A DNA stretch of 64,000 nt, taken from contig NZ_JAUSXL010000002.1 in assembly GCF_030815975.1 (NCBI RefSeq), forward strand, positions 868,001 to 932,000, written 5' to 3'. The notes beneath the pieces are model-generated. The model did not search any database and was not told where the DNA came from. It saw only the letters and a list, made by a program, of their open reading frames with translations. A program made the translations under genes and the position numbers. Positions 1 to 10,212 of this stretch are shown piece after piece. Origin of the DNA: Variovorax paradoxus. GTDB taxonomy: Bacteria; Pseudomonadota; Gammaproteobacteria; Burkholderiales; Burkholderiaceae_C. Numbering within the stretch: the first letter of the stretch is position 1; each line of letters begins with the position of its first letter.

Positions 1-1551
1 ACCTACATCGCGATGGCTGGCATCGGTGTCGCGGTCTTCAAGTTTTATCTGACGCAGCTGCTCCAGGTGCGCTGGCGCGCCTGGATGACGCGCAGCTATC
101 TGAGCCGATGGATGGCCAACCGCACCTTCTATCGGCTGGAGCTCGCGCGCTACGCGCAGAAAGCCGCCACCGCGGAAGGCCAGCCGGCTAATACCGACAA
201 TCCGGACCAGCGCATCCAGGAAGACATGCAGCTGTTCACCGACTACACGGTGACGCTCTCGATGGGAATCTTGAACTCGGTGGTGACGCTGGTGACGTTC
301 GTCGGCATCCTCTGGAGCCTGTCAGGGCAGTTCGCATTCAATCTGGGCGGGCATGAATTCACCGTGCCGGGGCTGATGGTCTGGGTCGCGGTTATTTACT
401 GCACCGTGGGCACGGTCATCACCCACTTCATTGGCCGGCCGCTGATAGGACTCAACTTCCAGCAGCAGCGCCTCGAAGCAGATTTCCGCCATCACCTGGT
501 ACGGGTTCGCGAATACAGCGAGGCCATCGCGCTTGACCGCGGCGACCGCGTGGAGCGCGGCCAGCTCGACACGCGCTTTTCGAGCGTGCTGCGCAACTAC
601 CTTGCGCTCATCAAGCAACAGAAGAATTTGGTCACTTTCACCGCCTCGTTCGGGCAACTGGCGATCGTGTTTCCGTACTTCCTCGCCGCGCCCCGCTTCT
701 TCAGCGGTGCAATCCAGTTCGGCGAGATGATGCAGATCGCCCGTGCCTTCAACACGGTGCAGGACGCGCTCTCCTGGTTTGTCGAGAACTACGACCGGGT
801 CGCCATCTGGCGCGCCACCGCCGACCGGCTCACCAGCTTCGATGACGCCATGCGCGCCCAGGAAGTGCCCAACGAGCAGCTCGAGCGCGACAGTGCCATC
901 GGCCTGCGCTCCGACGATCTGTCGATTGCACTGCCCAACGGCACCTCGCTGCTCGCGGGAGCGACGCTTTCGGTGCAGCCGGGCGACAGCGTGCTGCTGC
1001 AGGGGCCTTCGGGCAGCGGCAAGTCGACCCTGTTCCGCACCTTCGCCGGCATCTGGCCGTTTGCGCGCGGCCATGTGAAAGTGCCGGACGGCGCGGTGTT
1101 CATGCCGCAGCGGCCCTACGTGCCGGACGGCACCTTGCGCAACGCGCTGACCTATCCGAATCCGGCCGAGAACTACAGCGATGCCGAGCTGCGCCAGGCG
1201 CTGGTCGACGCGCTGCTGCCCGACCTTGCGAGCCGCCTCGACGACAGCGATGCCTGGAGCCAGAAGCTCTCGGGCGGCGAGCAGCAGCGCCTGTCCATCG
1301 CACGCGTGCTGCTGAAGAAGCCGTCATGGCTCTTTGCCGACGAGATCACCAGCGCGCTCGACGCCGAGGCCGAGGGCGTGCTCTACAAGCGGCTCTCCGA
1401 CCGGGTGAAGGCCGCAGGCGGCGCCATGGTGTCGATCGCGCACCGCGCGGCGGTCGGCGATTTCCACAACCAGCGCTGGACGCTGGTGCCCCAGCCCGAA
1501 GGCGCACCCGCGGGCGGCGCGCGCTACCGGCTGGAGACTGCGGCCACCTAG
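1..1551 (+). CDS. SbmA/BacA-like ABC transporter, fused permease-ATPase (5' end outside window)
   Basis: Inner-membrane half-transporter with an N-terminal transmembrane region followed by an ATPase domain, the architecture of the SbmA/BacA/YddA group that moves peptides or cobalamin-like compounds. The frame is open to base 1 with no stop, so the first ATG at 13 is probably internal and the N-terminus lies upstream; about 515 residues are visible. The ATPase domain shows Walker [10 protein letters not shown] (from about base 1003), the signature LSGGEQQR (about 1270) and a Walker B region reading [11 protein letters not shown]. Its TAG stop overlaps the stop codon of the convergent queC by two bases. 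The substrate cannot be read from the sequence. Confidence 0.85.
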   Translation, partial: TYIAMAGIGVAVFKFYLTQLLQVRWRAWMTRSYLSRWMANRTFYRLELARYAQKAATAEGQPANTDNPDQRIQEDMQLFTDYTVTLSMGILNSVVTLVTFVGILWSLSGQFAFNLGGHEFTVPGLMVWVAVIYCTVGTVITHFIGRPLIGLNFQQQRLEADFRHHLVRVREYSEAIALDRGDRVERGQLDTRFSSVLRNYLALIKQQKNLVTFTASFGQLAIVFPYFLAAPRFFSGAIQFGEMMQIARAFNTVQDALSWFVENYDRVAIWRATADRLTSFDDAMRAQEVPNEQLERDSAIGLRSDDLSIALPNGTSLLAGATLSVQPGDSVLLQGPSGSGKSTLFRTFAGIWPFARGHVKVPDGAVFMPQRPYVPDGTLRNALTYPNPAENYSDAELRQALVDALLPDLASRLDDSDAWSQKLSGGEQQRLSIARVLLKKPSWLFADEITSALDAEAEGVLYKRLSDRVKAAGGAMVSIAHRAAVGDFHNQRWTLVPQPEGAPAGGARYRLETAAT

Positions 1552-2261
1552 GATTGCAGGGGGCGCGAGGCGTAGCGCTCCCAGCCCTTCTTGCGCAGGT
1601 CACAGGCGGGGCACTCGCCGCAGCCGTAGCCCCAGGCCTGGCGATGCTCGCGGTCGCCGAGGTAGCAGGTGTGGGTTTCTTCCACGATGAGATCGACCAG
1701 CGGCTCGCCGCCCAGGCGGTGCGCCATCTGCCAGGTCTCGGCCTTGTCGATCCACATCAGCGGCGTCTCGATGACCAGGCGGCGCTCCAGACCGAGCGAG
1801 AGCGCGAGCTGCATCGCCTTCATGGTGTCGTCGCGGCAGTCGGGGTAGCCCGAGAAGTCGGTCTCGCAGACGCCGGTGACGATCACCTGCAGGCCGCGCC
1901 GGTAGGCCAGCGCACCGGCCAGCGTGAGGAACAGCAGGTTGCGGCCGGGCACGAAGGTGTTGGGCAGCCCATCGGCCTGCATCTCGAAGGCCACTTCCTC
2001 CGTGAGCGAGGAGCCGCCGAGCTGGGCCAGCGCCGCGAGCGTGAGCACGTGGTCTTCGCCCAGGCGCGGTGCCCAGTCGGGAAAGCGCTCGCGCATCTTC
2101 GCGAGGATGGTGCCGCGCACGTCGAGCTCGACGCGGTGCCGCTGGCCATAGTCGAAACCCAGCGTCTCGACGCGCTGGTACTTGGAAAGCGCGTCCGCGA
2201 GGCAGGTGGTCGAATCCTGGCCGCCGGAGAACAGGACGAGGGCGGTGGTGTGCAGGGGCAT
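1548..2261 (-). CDS. queC: 7-cyano-7-deazaguanine synthase
   Basis: QueC converts 7-carboxy-7-deazaguanine to preQ0 with ATP and ammonia, in the pathway to queuosine. The 237-residue protein has the PP-loop motif [12 protein letters not shown] near the N-terminus and the C-terminal zinc site with [10 protein letters not shown], both diagnostic. I chose the ATG at 2261, preceded by a purine-rich stretch; a TTG at 2276 would add five residues. The length is normal for the family. It is monocistronic here: it converges on the ABC exporter and no other queuosine gene is adjacent. Confidence 0.95.
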   Translation of the reverse strand: MPLHTTALVLFSGGQDSTTCLADALSKYQRVETLGFDYGQRHRVELDVRGTILAKMRERFPDWAPRLGEDHVLTLAALAQLGGSSLTEEVAFEMQADGLPNTFVPGRNLLFLTLAGALAYRRGLQVIVTGVCETDFSGYPDCRDDTMKAMQLALSLGLERRLVIETPLMWIDKAETWQMAHRLGGEPLVDLIVEETHTCYLGDREHRQAWGYGCGECPACDLRKKGWERYASRPLQS

Positions 2262-2317
2262 GTCTGTCTCTTTCAACGGAAGGCCGTTGCCGGTTCAAAG
2301 CTGCGATTTTCGCAAGG

Positions 2318-2797
2318 CTAGAGAAAGCGCTCCAGCAGCTTGCGCGAGGCGCGGTCGAGCGCCTTCAGGTCGGGAATGCGGAACTGCACGCCGTGGGCGC
2401 TGGCGATCAGCAGTGCGCCGCCTTCGAGCCGGCGGATGTCTTCCTCGGCCTTGAGCACGAAGCTGGTGTCGCCGCGGTCGGTGCTCACGGTCCAGGTGCT
2501 GGGCACGCCGAAGCTCGACACGCCATGCAGCTTCAGCAGCGTGGGCGCGAAGTCGCGCACCGCCAGCTCCTGTTCGAGCAGCGCCCGCGTCGCCGGAGGC
2601 AAGGCCTCGACGCGGTCGATCCAGACCAGTTCGCGGCCCTCGCTGCCGACCAGCGACACGCCCTCGCCGGGCGCGCTGAGCGGAAAGGCGCGCACGGGCG
2701 TCACGCCCGCATGGCGCTCGCCCTCTGCATCGGTCAGCACCAGGCGGCCGAAGGCATCGCGCTCGAGATTGAAAGTGGGAATGGTGTCGCTCATCAT
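2318..2797 (-). CDS. DUF1854 protein, cyanophycin-associated
   Basis: Small soluble protein of 159 residues ([17 protein letters not shown] start) matching the DUF1854 family, which is recurrently found beside cyanophycin synthetase genes together with an ABC exporter. No signal peptide or membrane segment is seen. Its ATG at 2797 overlaps the TGA of the ABC gene upstream (ATGA), so the two are very probably translationally coupled and act together. The biochemical role is unknown; a regulatory or accessory role for the exporter is inferred from position only. An ATG three bases further in (2794) is also possible. Confidence 0.85.
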   Translation of the reverse strand: MMSDTIPTFNLERDAFGRLVLTDAEGERHAGVTPVRAFPLSAPGEGVSLVGSEGRELVWIDRVEALPPATRALLEQELAVRDFAPTLLKLHGVSSFGVPSTWTVSTDRGDTSFVLKAEEDIRRLEGGALLIASAHGVQFRIPDLKALDRASRKLLERFL

Positions 2798-5073
2798 GCG
2801 TCTCCGGCCGGGTGGGCGGCATGGCTGATCAGCGGCAGCTGCGCGCCGGCGCGTTCGTCGACGGCGCCTTCGCTCGCATCGTCGTCGCCCTGGCGCAGCT
2901 GTGCCTGGTAGAGCCGCCAGTAGGCGCCCTGCCTGGCCATCAAGGCATCGTGCGGACCGACCTCGACCACCTCGCCTCGGTCCATCACCACCAGCCGGTC
3001 GGCCTTGCGCAGCGTCGACAGCCGGTGCGCAATGGCGATGGTGGTGCGGCCCTGCACGAGGTTGTCGAGCGCCTTCTGGATCTCCTTCTCGGTTTCGGTG
3101 TCCACGGCCGAAGTGGCCTCGTCGAGGATCAGGATGCGCGGGTCGATGAGCAGCGCGCGCGCAATGCTGATGCGCTGCCGCTCGCCGCCCGACAGCCCCT
3201 GCCCGCGCTCGCCCACGAGCGAGTCGTAGCCATGCGGCAGGCGCAGGATGAAGTCGTGGGCATGCGCGGCCCGCGCTGCGGCCACCACTTCTTCGCGCGT
3301 GGCATCGGGCTTGCCGTAGGCGATGTTCTGCGCGATGGTGCCGAAGAAGAGGAACGGCTCCTGCAGCACCAGCCCGACGTGGCGGCGGTAGTCGGCCACG
3401 GCAAAGCGGCGGATGTCGGTGCCATCGACCTTGATGGCACCGTCGGTCACGTCGTAGAAGCGGCAGATCAGGTTGACCAGCGTGCTTTTGCCCGAGCCGC
3501 TGTGGCCCACCAGGCCGATCATCTCGCCGGGCTCGATGGTCAGGTCGAGGTTGTGGATCACGGCGCGCGAGCCGTAGCGAAAGCCCAGCCCGCTCATCTC
3601 GATGCGGCCCTGCACGCGCTCGATCTTCACCGGGTTGGCCGGCTCGGGCACGTTGCTCACGTGATCCAGGATGTCGAAGATGCGCTTGGCGCCGGCCGCC
3701 GCCTTCTGCGTGACGGAGACGATGCGGCTCATCGAGTCGAGCCGCGTGTAGAAGCGCCCGATGTACGCGATGAACGCGGTCAGCACGCCCACCGTGATGC
3801 TGCCGCGCGCCACCTGCCAGATGCCGAAGCCCCAGACCACGAGCAGGCCGATCTCGGTCAGCAGCGAGACGGTGGGCGTGAAGAGCGACCAGGTGCGGTT
3901 GAGCTTGTCGTTGACCTGCAGGTTGTAGGCGTTGGCGACGCGAAAGCGCTCGGCCTCGCGGCGCTCCTGCGCAAAGGCCTTGACCACGCGAATGCCCGGG
4001 ATGGTGTCGGCCAGCACGTTGGTCACCTCGGACCACACGCGGTCGATCTTCTCGAAGCCGGTGCGCAGGCGGTCGCGCACCACGTGGATCATCCAGGCGA
4101 TGAAGGGCAGCGGCACCAGCGTGACCACCGCCAGCAGCGGATTGATGGAAAAAAGAATGACCGCGGTCATCACGATCATCAGCACGTCGTTTGCGAAATC
4201 GAGCGCGTGCAGCGAAAGGAACACGTTGATGCGGTCGGTTTCCGAGCCGATGCGCGCCATCAGGTCGCCGGTGCGCTTGCCGCCGAAATAGTCGAGCGGC
4301 AGGGTCAGCAGATGCTCGTAGGTGGTGGTGCGCAGGTCGGCGCCGATGCGCTCCGACACCAGCGCCAGCAGGTAGGTGCGCGCCCAGCCCAGGCCCCAGC
4401 CGACCAGCGCCGCGCCGAGCAGCCCGCTGAGGTAGAGCACGACGCGGGCCGGGTCGATCTTCTGCCCGTTCTGGAACGGAATCAGGATGTCGTCCATCAG
4501 CGGGATCGTCAGATAGGGCGGCACCAGGGTCGCGGCCGTGGAGATCAGGGTCAGCAGAAATCCCGTGATCAGTTGCTTCCGGTAGGGCTTGGCGAAGCGG
4601 CCCAGCCGCAGCAGCACCCAGGTCGACGGCGGCGTCTGGAGCTCGGCGTCGGGCGGGGCCAGGTCGTCGCCATCGGGCTCGGCTGTCGCCTCGGCGACAG
4701 TGCCGTTCTCGCGCTGGCCAAAGAGCTTGAGCAGCCGCAGCGCGGCCGGCTGGCTGGCCAGCGTGTAGCGCCAGCGCGCCAGGCGGCCCTCGGCACCCAC
4801 CAGATCGAGCGTTCCAACGCCCGAATGGTCGCTCAGATGCAAACGGAGGGCCGAATCTGATAGTGTCCACTCACACCACTGGCCGCCCGGTTGCAGCGCC
4901 AGCAGGCGCCGATCGGTCAGGGCGACGAGCCCAAAGGTAAACAGAAGTTCGTCGTCGAGGTCAACCGGTAATGTGACCAGAACGTTTTCCGCGGCTGCGA
5001 GCCGGCTTTTCAGCGCGTCTGAGGCCGCCTCGGTTTCGCCCTCCCGGGTGCCGACTGGATCGTGATGTTGCAT
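2794..5073 (-). CDS. Cyanophycin-associated ABC exporter (permease-ATPase fusion)
   Basis: A 759-residue type IV-like ABC half-transporter. The first 150 or so residues form a soluble extension with [14 protein letters not shown], reminiscent of bacterial PH-like domains. A six-helix transmembrane domain follows, then an ATPase with Walker [10 protein letters not shown], signature LSGGERQR and Walker [12 protein letters not shown]. The start chosen is the ATG at 5073 (MQHHDPVG); longer frames upstream lack support. It is divergent from cphA-prime across about 140 bases and coupled by ATGA to the DUF1854 gene. Homologues sit beside cphA in other betaproteobacteria, so a role in moving cyanophycin, its precursors or its dipeptide product is plausible but unproven. 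Confidence 0.88.
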   Translation of the reverse strand: MQHHDPVGTREGETEAASDALKSRLAAAENVLVTLPVDLDDELLFTFGLVALTDRRLLALQPGGQWCEWTLSDSALRLHLSDHSGVGTLDLVGAEGRLARWRYTLASQPAALRLLKLFGQRENGTVAEATAEPDGDDLAPPDAELQTPPSTWVLLRLGRFAKPYRKQLITGFLLTLISTAATLVPPYLTIPLMDDILIPFQNGQKIDPARVVLYLSGLLGAALVGWGLGWARTYLLALVSERIGADLRTTTYEHLLTLPLDYFGGKRTGDLMARIGSETDRINVFLSLHALDFANDVLMIVMTAVILFSINPLLAVVTLVPLPFIAWMIHVVRDRLRTGFEKIDRVWSEVTNVLADTIPGIRVVKAFAQERREAERFRVANAYNLQVNDKLNRTWSLFTPTVSLLTEIGLLVVWGFGIWQVARGSITVGVLTAFIAYIGRFYTRLDSMSRIVSVTQKAAAGAKRIFDILDHVSNVPEPANPVKIERVQGRIEMSGLGFRYGSRAVIHNLDLTIEPGEMIGLVGHSGSGKSTLVNLICRFYDVTDGAIKVDGTDIRRFAVADYRRHVGLVLQEPFLFFGTIAQNIAYGKPDATREEVVAAARAAHAHDFILRLPHGYDSLVGERGQGLSGGERQRISIARALLIDPRILILDEATSAVDTETEKEIQKALDNLVQGRTTIAIAHRLSTLRKADRLVVMDRGEVVEVGPHDALMARQGAYWRLYQAQLRQGDDDASEGAVDERAGAQLPLISHAAHPAGDA

Positions 5074-5212
5074 TGTGTTTCTTTGACTCTTGCCCGTCGC
5101 GGGCCGCTTGGACCGCGCCATGGCGTCCTTTGTCGGGCGCCGATTCTGACCGATTGCCATGGGCGCGCTTGAAGGCGCCGCGGTGCTCGGCCAAAGCACA
5201 TCGAACGTTTGC

Positions 5213-7459
5213 ATGACCCGTTTCGACGACATCCGCCTGCTGCGCATCAACTATTTGCGCGGCCCCAATCTCTGGACCTACCGGCCCGTGCTGGAAGTCT
5301 GGCTCGACCTGGGCCAGCTGGAGGACTACCCCTCCAACAAGATCGACGGCTTCACCGATCGGCTCACGGCCCTGCTGCCCGCGCTCATCGAGCACCACTG
5401 CGGCGTCGGCGAGCGCGGCGGCTTCATCCAGCGGCTGACCGAAGGCACCTGGTCGGGCCATGTGCTGGAGCACGTGGTGATCGAGCTCTTGAACCTGGCC
5501 GGCATGCCGACCGGCTTCGGCCAGACCCGCAGCACCTCGGAGCACGGCGTCTACCGCATGGTGTTCCGTGCGCGCGACGAGCAGGTGGCCCGCGTGGCGC
5601 TGGCCGAAGGCCACCGCCTGCTGATGGCGGCCATCAACAACGACCCGTTCAGCGCCAATGATGTGCAGAAGGCGGTCGATGCGGTCAAGGCCAAGGTGGA
5701 GGACTGCTACCTGGGCCCGAGCACCGCGGCCATCGTGTCCGCCGCCACCGACCGCGGCATTCCGCACATCCGCCTGAACAGCGGCAACCTGGTGCAGCTG
5801 GGCTATGGCGCCAACCAGCAGCGCATCTGGACCGCCGAGACCGACTACACCAGCGCCATCGGCGAATCGATCGCCAGCGACAAGGAGCTCACCAAGTCGC
5901 TGCTCGCGAGCTGCGGCGTGCCGGTGCCCGAGGGCCAGGTGGTGGCCAGCGCCGAGGAAGCCTGGGAAGCCGCCGAGGACATCGGCCTGCCGGTGGCCGT
6001 GAAGCCGTCGGACGCCAACCACGGGCGCGGCGTGTCGCTCGAACTCACCACACGCGAAGAGGTCATGGCCGCCTTCGCGGTGGCCGAGCCCGAAGGCAGC
6101 GACGTGATGGTCGAGCGCTTCATCCGCGGCCACGAGCACCGCCTGCTGGTGGTGGGCGGCGAAGTGGTGGCGGCCGCACGCGGCGAGATCATCACCGTGA
6201 CGGGCGACGGCAAGAGCAGCGTCGCCGAGCTGATCGAGAAGCAGCTCAACGGCGATCCGCGCCGCGGCGCCGAAGAGGAATATCCGCTCGACCTGATCGT
6301 GCTGGCCACCGACGCCAAGCTGCAGCTCGAACTCAAGCGCCAGGAGCTCGACGGCGCCTCGGTGCCGGCCGCGGGCCGCGTGGTCACGATCCAGCGCAAC
6401 GGCAACATGGCCAACGACTGCACCGACCAGGTTCATCCCGAAGTCGCGCATGCCGCCGTGCTGGCCGCACGCGTGGTGGGCCTGGACATCGCGGGCATCG
6501 ACCTGGTGGCGCAGGACATCGGCAAGCCGCTCGGCCCGCAGCGCGGCGCCATCGTCGAAGTGAATGCCGGGCCCGGCCTCCTGATGCACCTGAAGCCGGC
6601 CGTCGGCTCGCCGCGCCCGGTGGGCCGCGCGATCTGCGACCACCTGTTCCCCAATGACGCGCCGGGCCGCATTCCCGTGATCGGCGTGGCCGGCTCGCGC
6701 GACACCGCGGTGCTCGCGCGCCTGGTCGCCTGGCTCATCAACCTGGGCGGGCGCCACACCGGCCTGGCTTGCCGCGACGGCCTGTTCCTCGAGCGCCGCC
6801 GCGTCGATGCGCGCGACAGCGCCAACTGGGACGCCGGCCGCCGCCTGCTCGTGAACCGCGCGGTGGAAGCGGTGGTGATCGAGAACGGCGCCGAGACCAT
6901 CCTGCGCGACGGCCTGGCCTACGACCGCTGCGAAATCGGCATCGTGACCGACCTCGATGGGGCCGAGGCGCTGGCCGGCTACGACATCACCGAGAGCGAC
7001 CAGATGGTCAAGGTGCTGCGCACGCAGGTCGACGTGGTGCTCGGCGAAGGCACGGCCGTGCTCAATGCGGACGATGCGCGCGTGGCGGGCCTGGCGCCGC
7101 TGTGCGACGGCGCCGTCATTCTTTATGCGGTCGATCCGCAGGCCGCCGCGCTCGCCGCGCACCAGGCCGCCGGCGGCAAGGCCGTGCTGGTGCGGCAGGA
7201 CCGCGTGGTGCTGGCCAACGGCAGCAGCGAGTCCTTCCTGCCCGGTCTCGGCCGCCTGACCGTCTGGCGCGCCACGCACGCGGGCGTCAGCCTGGAGAGC
7301 CTGCTGGCCGCGGTGGCCGCGGCCTGGGCGCTGGGCATTCCGCTGAACCTGATCGGCGCCGGCGTCGAGGCCTTCGAGGCCGACCTGCAGGCGGCGCTGG
7401 CGTCGCTGCAGCTGTCGCAGACCCCGCCGCTTTCGTCCCCTCAACTGCAACTCGCCTGA
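5213..7459 (+). CDS. cphA': Cyanophycin synthetase-like protein with degenerate Mur-ligase site
   Basis: A 748-residue CphA homologue. The N-terminal domain begins with RINYLRGPNLW, followed by an ATP-grasp domain (SIASDKELTKSLLASCGVPVP, about residues 220-470) and a shortened Mur-ligase-like region. Where CphA has the P-loop GTNGKTTT, this protein has GSRDTAVLAR (around residue 494), so the second ATP site should be dead. It would therefore be expected to catalyse at most the ATP-grasp half-reaction (aspartate addition in CphA). The ATG at 5213 aligns with the RGPNLW start of the following gene. The gap to cphA is 16 bases, so they are co-transcribed. The name follows the cphA/cphA-prime pair of other Burkholderiales. 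Confidence 0.9.
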   Translation: MTRFDDIRLLRINYLRGPNLWTYRPVLEVWLDLGQLEDYPSNKIDGFTDRLTALLPALIEHHCGVGERGGFIQRLTEGTWSGHVLEHVVIELLNLAGMPTGFGQTRSTSEHGVYRMVFRARDEQVARVALAEGHRLLMAAINNDPFSANDVQKAVDAVKAKVEDCYLGPSTAAIVSAATDRGIPHIRLNSGNLVQLGYGANQQRIWTAETDYTSAIGESIASDKELTKSLLASCGVPVPEGQVVASAEEAWEAAEDIGLPVAVKPSDANHGRGVSLELTTREEVMAAFAVAEPEGSDVMVERFIRGHEHRLLVVGGEVVAAARGEIITVTGDGKSSVAELIEKQLNGDPRRGAEEEYPLDLIVLATDAKLQLELKRQELDGASVPAAGRVVTIQRNGNMANDCTDQVHPEVAHAAVLAARVVGLDIAGIDLVAQDIGKPLGPQRGAIVEVNAGPGLLMHLKPAVGSPRPVGRAICDHLFPNDAPGRIPVIGVAGSRDTAVLARLVAWLINLGGRHTGLACRDGLFLERRRVDARDSANWDAGRRLLVNRAVEAVVIENGAETILRDGLAYDRCEIGIVTDLDGAEALAGYDITESDQMVKVLRTQVDVVLGEGTAVLNADDARVAGLAPLCDGAVILYAVDPQAAALAAHQAAGGKAVLVRQDRVVLANGSSESFLPGLGRLTVWRATHAGVSLESLLAAVAAAWALGIPLNLIGAGVEAFEADLQAALASLQLSQTPPLSSPQLQLA

Positions 7460-7475
7460 AGCGCACTGCCGCCCC

Positions 7476-10043
7476 ATGAAAGTCACCCGTATCCGCGCCT
7501 TGCGCGGCCCCAATCTCTGGAGCCGCCACACCGCCATCGAAGCGGTGGTTGCCTGCGAAGGCGATGAGAACGCCATCGGCCGCCTGCCGGGCTTCGAAGT
7601 CCGCCTGCGCGCGCTGTTTCCCAACATCGGCGAGCTGCATCCGATGGTGCTGGGCCAGCCGATGGCGCTCGCCCACGTGCTCGAGAACGCCGCCGTGGCG
7701 CTGCAGGCCCAGGCCGGCTGCGCGGTCAACTTCGGCCACACCTCGCGCACGGTGGAAGACGGCGTCTACCAGGTCGTCTTTCAGTACAGCGAAGAAGCCG
7801 TGGGCCGACGCGCAATCGAACTGGCCGAACAGCTGATCGCGGCCGCGCAGGCTGACACCGCTTTCGACGCCGCCGCGGCCATCACCGAGCTGCGCGACCT
7901 CGACGAGTCCGAGCGCCTGGGGCCGAGCACCGGCTCCATCGTCGATGCCGCCGTGGCACGCGGCATTCCCTACCGCCGGCTGACCAGCGGCAGCCTGGTG
8001 CAGTTCGGCTGGGGTTCCAAGCAGCGCCGCATCCAGGCAGCCGAAGTCGACAGCACCAGCGGCGTGGCCGAATCGATCGCGCAGGACAAGGAACTCACCA
8101 AGCAACTGCTCAATGCCGCCGGCGTGCCGGTGCCGCTGGGCCGCCCCGTCTCTGATGCAGAAGACGGCTGGGCCGCGGCCATGGAAATCGGCCTGCCGGT
8201 GGTGGTGAAGCCGCAGGATGGCAACCAGGGCAAGGGCGTCACGGTCAACATCACGACGCAGGAGCAGCTCACGTCCGCCTACGACTCGGCCGCCGCGTAC
8301 GGCGAAGTCATGGTCGAGAAATTCCTGCCGGGCTTCGACTTCCGCCTGCTGGTGGTGGGCGACCGCCTGGTGGCCGCCGCGCGGCGCGACCCGCCGCATG
8401 TGATCGGCGACGGCAGCGCCACGGTGCGCCAGCTGGTCGATGCCGTGAACCTCGACCCGCGCCGCGGCGAAGGCCACGCCACCTCGCTCACCAAGATCCG
8501 CCTGGACGACATCGCCATCGGCCGCCTCGAGGCCCAGGGCCTCGCGCCCGACAGCGTGCCCGCGCGCGGCCAGCGCGTGGTGCTGCGCAACAACGCCAAC
8601 CTGTCCACCGGCGGCACCGCCACCGACGTGACCGACACCGTGCACCCGGAAGTGGCCGCGCGCGCCGTGGATGCGGCGCAGATGGTCGGCCTGCACATCT
8701 GCGGCGTCGACATGGTGTGCGAGAACGTGCTGCGCCCGCTCGAGGAGCAGCACGGCGGCGTGGTCGAGGTCAATGCCGCGCCCGGCCTGCGCATGCACAT
8801 CTCGCCGTCGTTCGGCCGCGGCCGCGCGGTGGGCGAAGCCGTCATGGACACCCTCTTCGCGCACGGCGACGATGGCCGCATCCCGGTGGTGGCCGTCACC
8901 GGCACCAACGGCAAGACCACCACGGCGCGCCTCGTCAACCACCTGCTCTCGTCGAGCGGCCTGCGCACCGGCATGACCAACACCGACGGCGTGTACGTCG
9001 ATGGCCGCCAGACCGACAGCGGCGACTGCAGCGGCCCCAAGAGCGCGCGCAACGTGCTCATGCACCCCGACGTGGATGCGGCCGTGTTCGAAGTGGCGCG
9101 CGGCGGCGTGCTGCGCGAGGGCCTCGGCTTCGACCGCTGCCAAGTGGCCGTGGTCACCAACATCGGCAGCGGCGACCACCTGGGCCTGAACTACATCACC
9201 ACCGTCGAAGACCTCGCGGTGCTCAAGCGCGTGATCGTGCGCAATGTCGCGCCCGACGGCTACGCGGTGCTCAATGCCGCCGACGTCAATGTCGCCGCCA
9301 TGGCCGCCGGCTGCCCCGGCCACGTGATCTTCTTCACCGCCGACCGCCAGCATCCGGTGATGGCCACGCACCGCGCACAGGGCAAGCGCACCGTCTACGT
9401 CGACCAGGACACGCTGGTGGCGGCCGAAGGCTCCTGGCGCGAGCGCATTGCGCTGCGCGACGTGCCGATCACGCGCGGCGGCACCATCGGCTTCCAGGTC
9501 GACAACGTGATGGCGGCGGTGGCCGCCGCATGGGCCGTGGGCCTCGACTGGGACACCATCCGCAGCGGCCTCGCGAGCTTCATGAATGACGCGGCCGGCG
9601 TGCCGGGGCGCTTCAACGTCATGGACTACCGCGGCGCCACCGTGATCGCCGACTACGGCCACAACACCGACGCCATGCGCGCGCTGGTCTCGGCCGTGGA
9701 CACCATGCCGGCCAACAAGCGCTCGGTGGTGATCAGCGGCGCGGGCGACCGGCGCGACTCCGACATCCGCGACCAGACCGCCATCCTCGGCCAGGCTTTC
9801 GACGACGTGATCCTCTACCAGGACGCGGCCCAGCGCGGCCGCGCCGACGGCGAGGTGATGGCGCTGCTGCGCCAGGGCCTGCAGGGCGCGGCGCGCACGC
9901 GCTACATCGACGAGATCCGCGGCGAGTTCGTCGCCATCGACACCGCGCTCGCGCGCCTGCAGCCGGGCGACCTGTCGCTGATCCTGGTCGACCAGGTCGA
10001 GGAAGCGCTGGCGCACCTCGCGCAGCGCATCGCGGCGGGCTGA
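7476..10043 (+). CDS. cphA: Cyanophycin synthetase
   Basis: Makes cyanophycin, a poly-aspartate backbone with arginine side chains used as a nitrogen and carbon reserve. The 855-residue protein has the N-terminal domain (RALRGPNLWSRH), an ATP-grasp domain for aspartate addition (SIAQDKELTKQLL onward) and a C-terminal Mur-ligase-type domain for arginine addition. The P-loop TGTNGKTTTARL is intact at residues 475-486. All expected domains are present at normal length. It lies 16 bases behind the degenerate homologue, and a GC-rich hairpin follows the stop at 10053-10071. No cyanophycinase gene is in the window. Confidence 0.97.
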   Translation: MKVTRIRALRGPNLWSRHTAIEAVVACEGDENAIGRLPGFEVRLRALFPNIGELHPMVLGQPMALAHVLENAAVALQAQAGCAVNFGHTSRTVEDGVYQVVFQYSEEAVGRRAIELAEQLIAAAQADTAFDAAAAITELRDLDESERLGPSTGSIVDAAVARGIPYRRLTSGSLVQFGWGSKQRRIQAAEVDSTSGVAESIAQDKELTKQLLNAAGVPVPLGRPVSDAEDGWAAAMEIGLPVVVKPQDGNQGKGVTVNITTQEQLTSAYDSAAAYGEVMVEKFLPGFDFRLLVVGDRLVAAARRDPPHVIGDGSATVRQLVDAVNLDPRRGEGHATSLTKIRLDDIAIGRLEAQGLAPDSVPARGQRVVLRNNANLSTGGTATDVTDTVHPEVAARAVDAAQMVGLHICGVDMVCENVLRPLEEQHGGVVEVNAAPGLRMHISPSFGRGRAVGEAVMDTLFAHGDDGRIPVVAVTGTNGKTTTARLVNHLLSSSGLRTGMTNTDGVYVDGRQTDSGDCSGPKSARNVLMHPDVDAAVFEVARGGVLREGLGFDRCQVAVVTNIGSGDHLGLNYITTVEDLAVLKRVIVRNVAPDGYAVLNAADVNVAAMAAGCPGHVIFFTADRQHPVMATHRAQGKRTVYVDQDTLVAAEGSWRERIALRDVPITRGGTIGFQVDNVMAAVAAAWAVGLDWDTIRSGLASFMNDAAGVPGRFNVMDYRGATVIADYGHNTDAMRALVSAVDTMPANKRSVVISGAGDRRDSDIRDQTAILGQAFDDVILYQDAAQRGRADGEVMALLRQGLQGAARTRYIDEIRGEFVAIDTALARLQPGDLSLILVDQVEEALAHLAQRIAAG

Positions 10044-10052
10044 CGCGCCCCG

Positions 10053-10071
10053 GGGCCGGCCACGCCGGCCC
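10053..10071 (+). terminator. Hairpin after cphA, possible terminator
   Basis: A perfect 8-bp GC stem (GGGCCGGC / GCCGGCCC) with a three-base loop starts 10 bases after the cphA stop codon. There is no U-run, so intrinsic termination is uncertain; it could also only protect the 3' end of the mRNA. Confidence 0.4.
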
Positions 10072-10212
10072 ATGCCGGACACGTCCCACACGCATCGGCG
10101 CGTCCGGCCGGGTCTGCTGTCTGTGCAGTCCCACACCTTGCACGGCTTGCACCGGACCACACTGCGGGTCCGGTCGCGCTTTCGGAGGGCGCGCCCTAAC
10201 CAGGAGCACCCG

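Noticed and set aside
2812..4860. Long open frame on the plus strand opposite the cyanophycin-associated ABC exporter
   Set aside because: Its composition (His/Gln/Ala/Arg-rich, no domain) is that of an antisense shadow of a GC-rich gene; the minus-strand frame has full ABC motifs.
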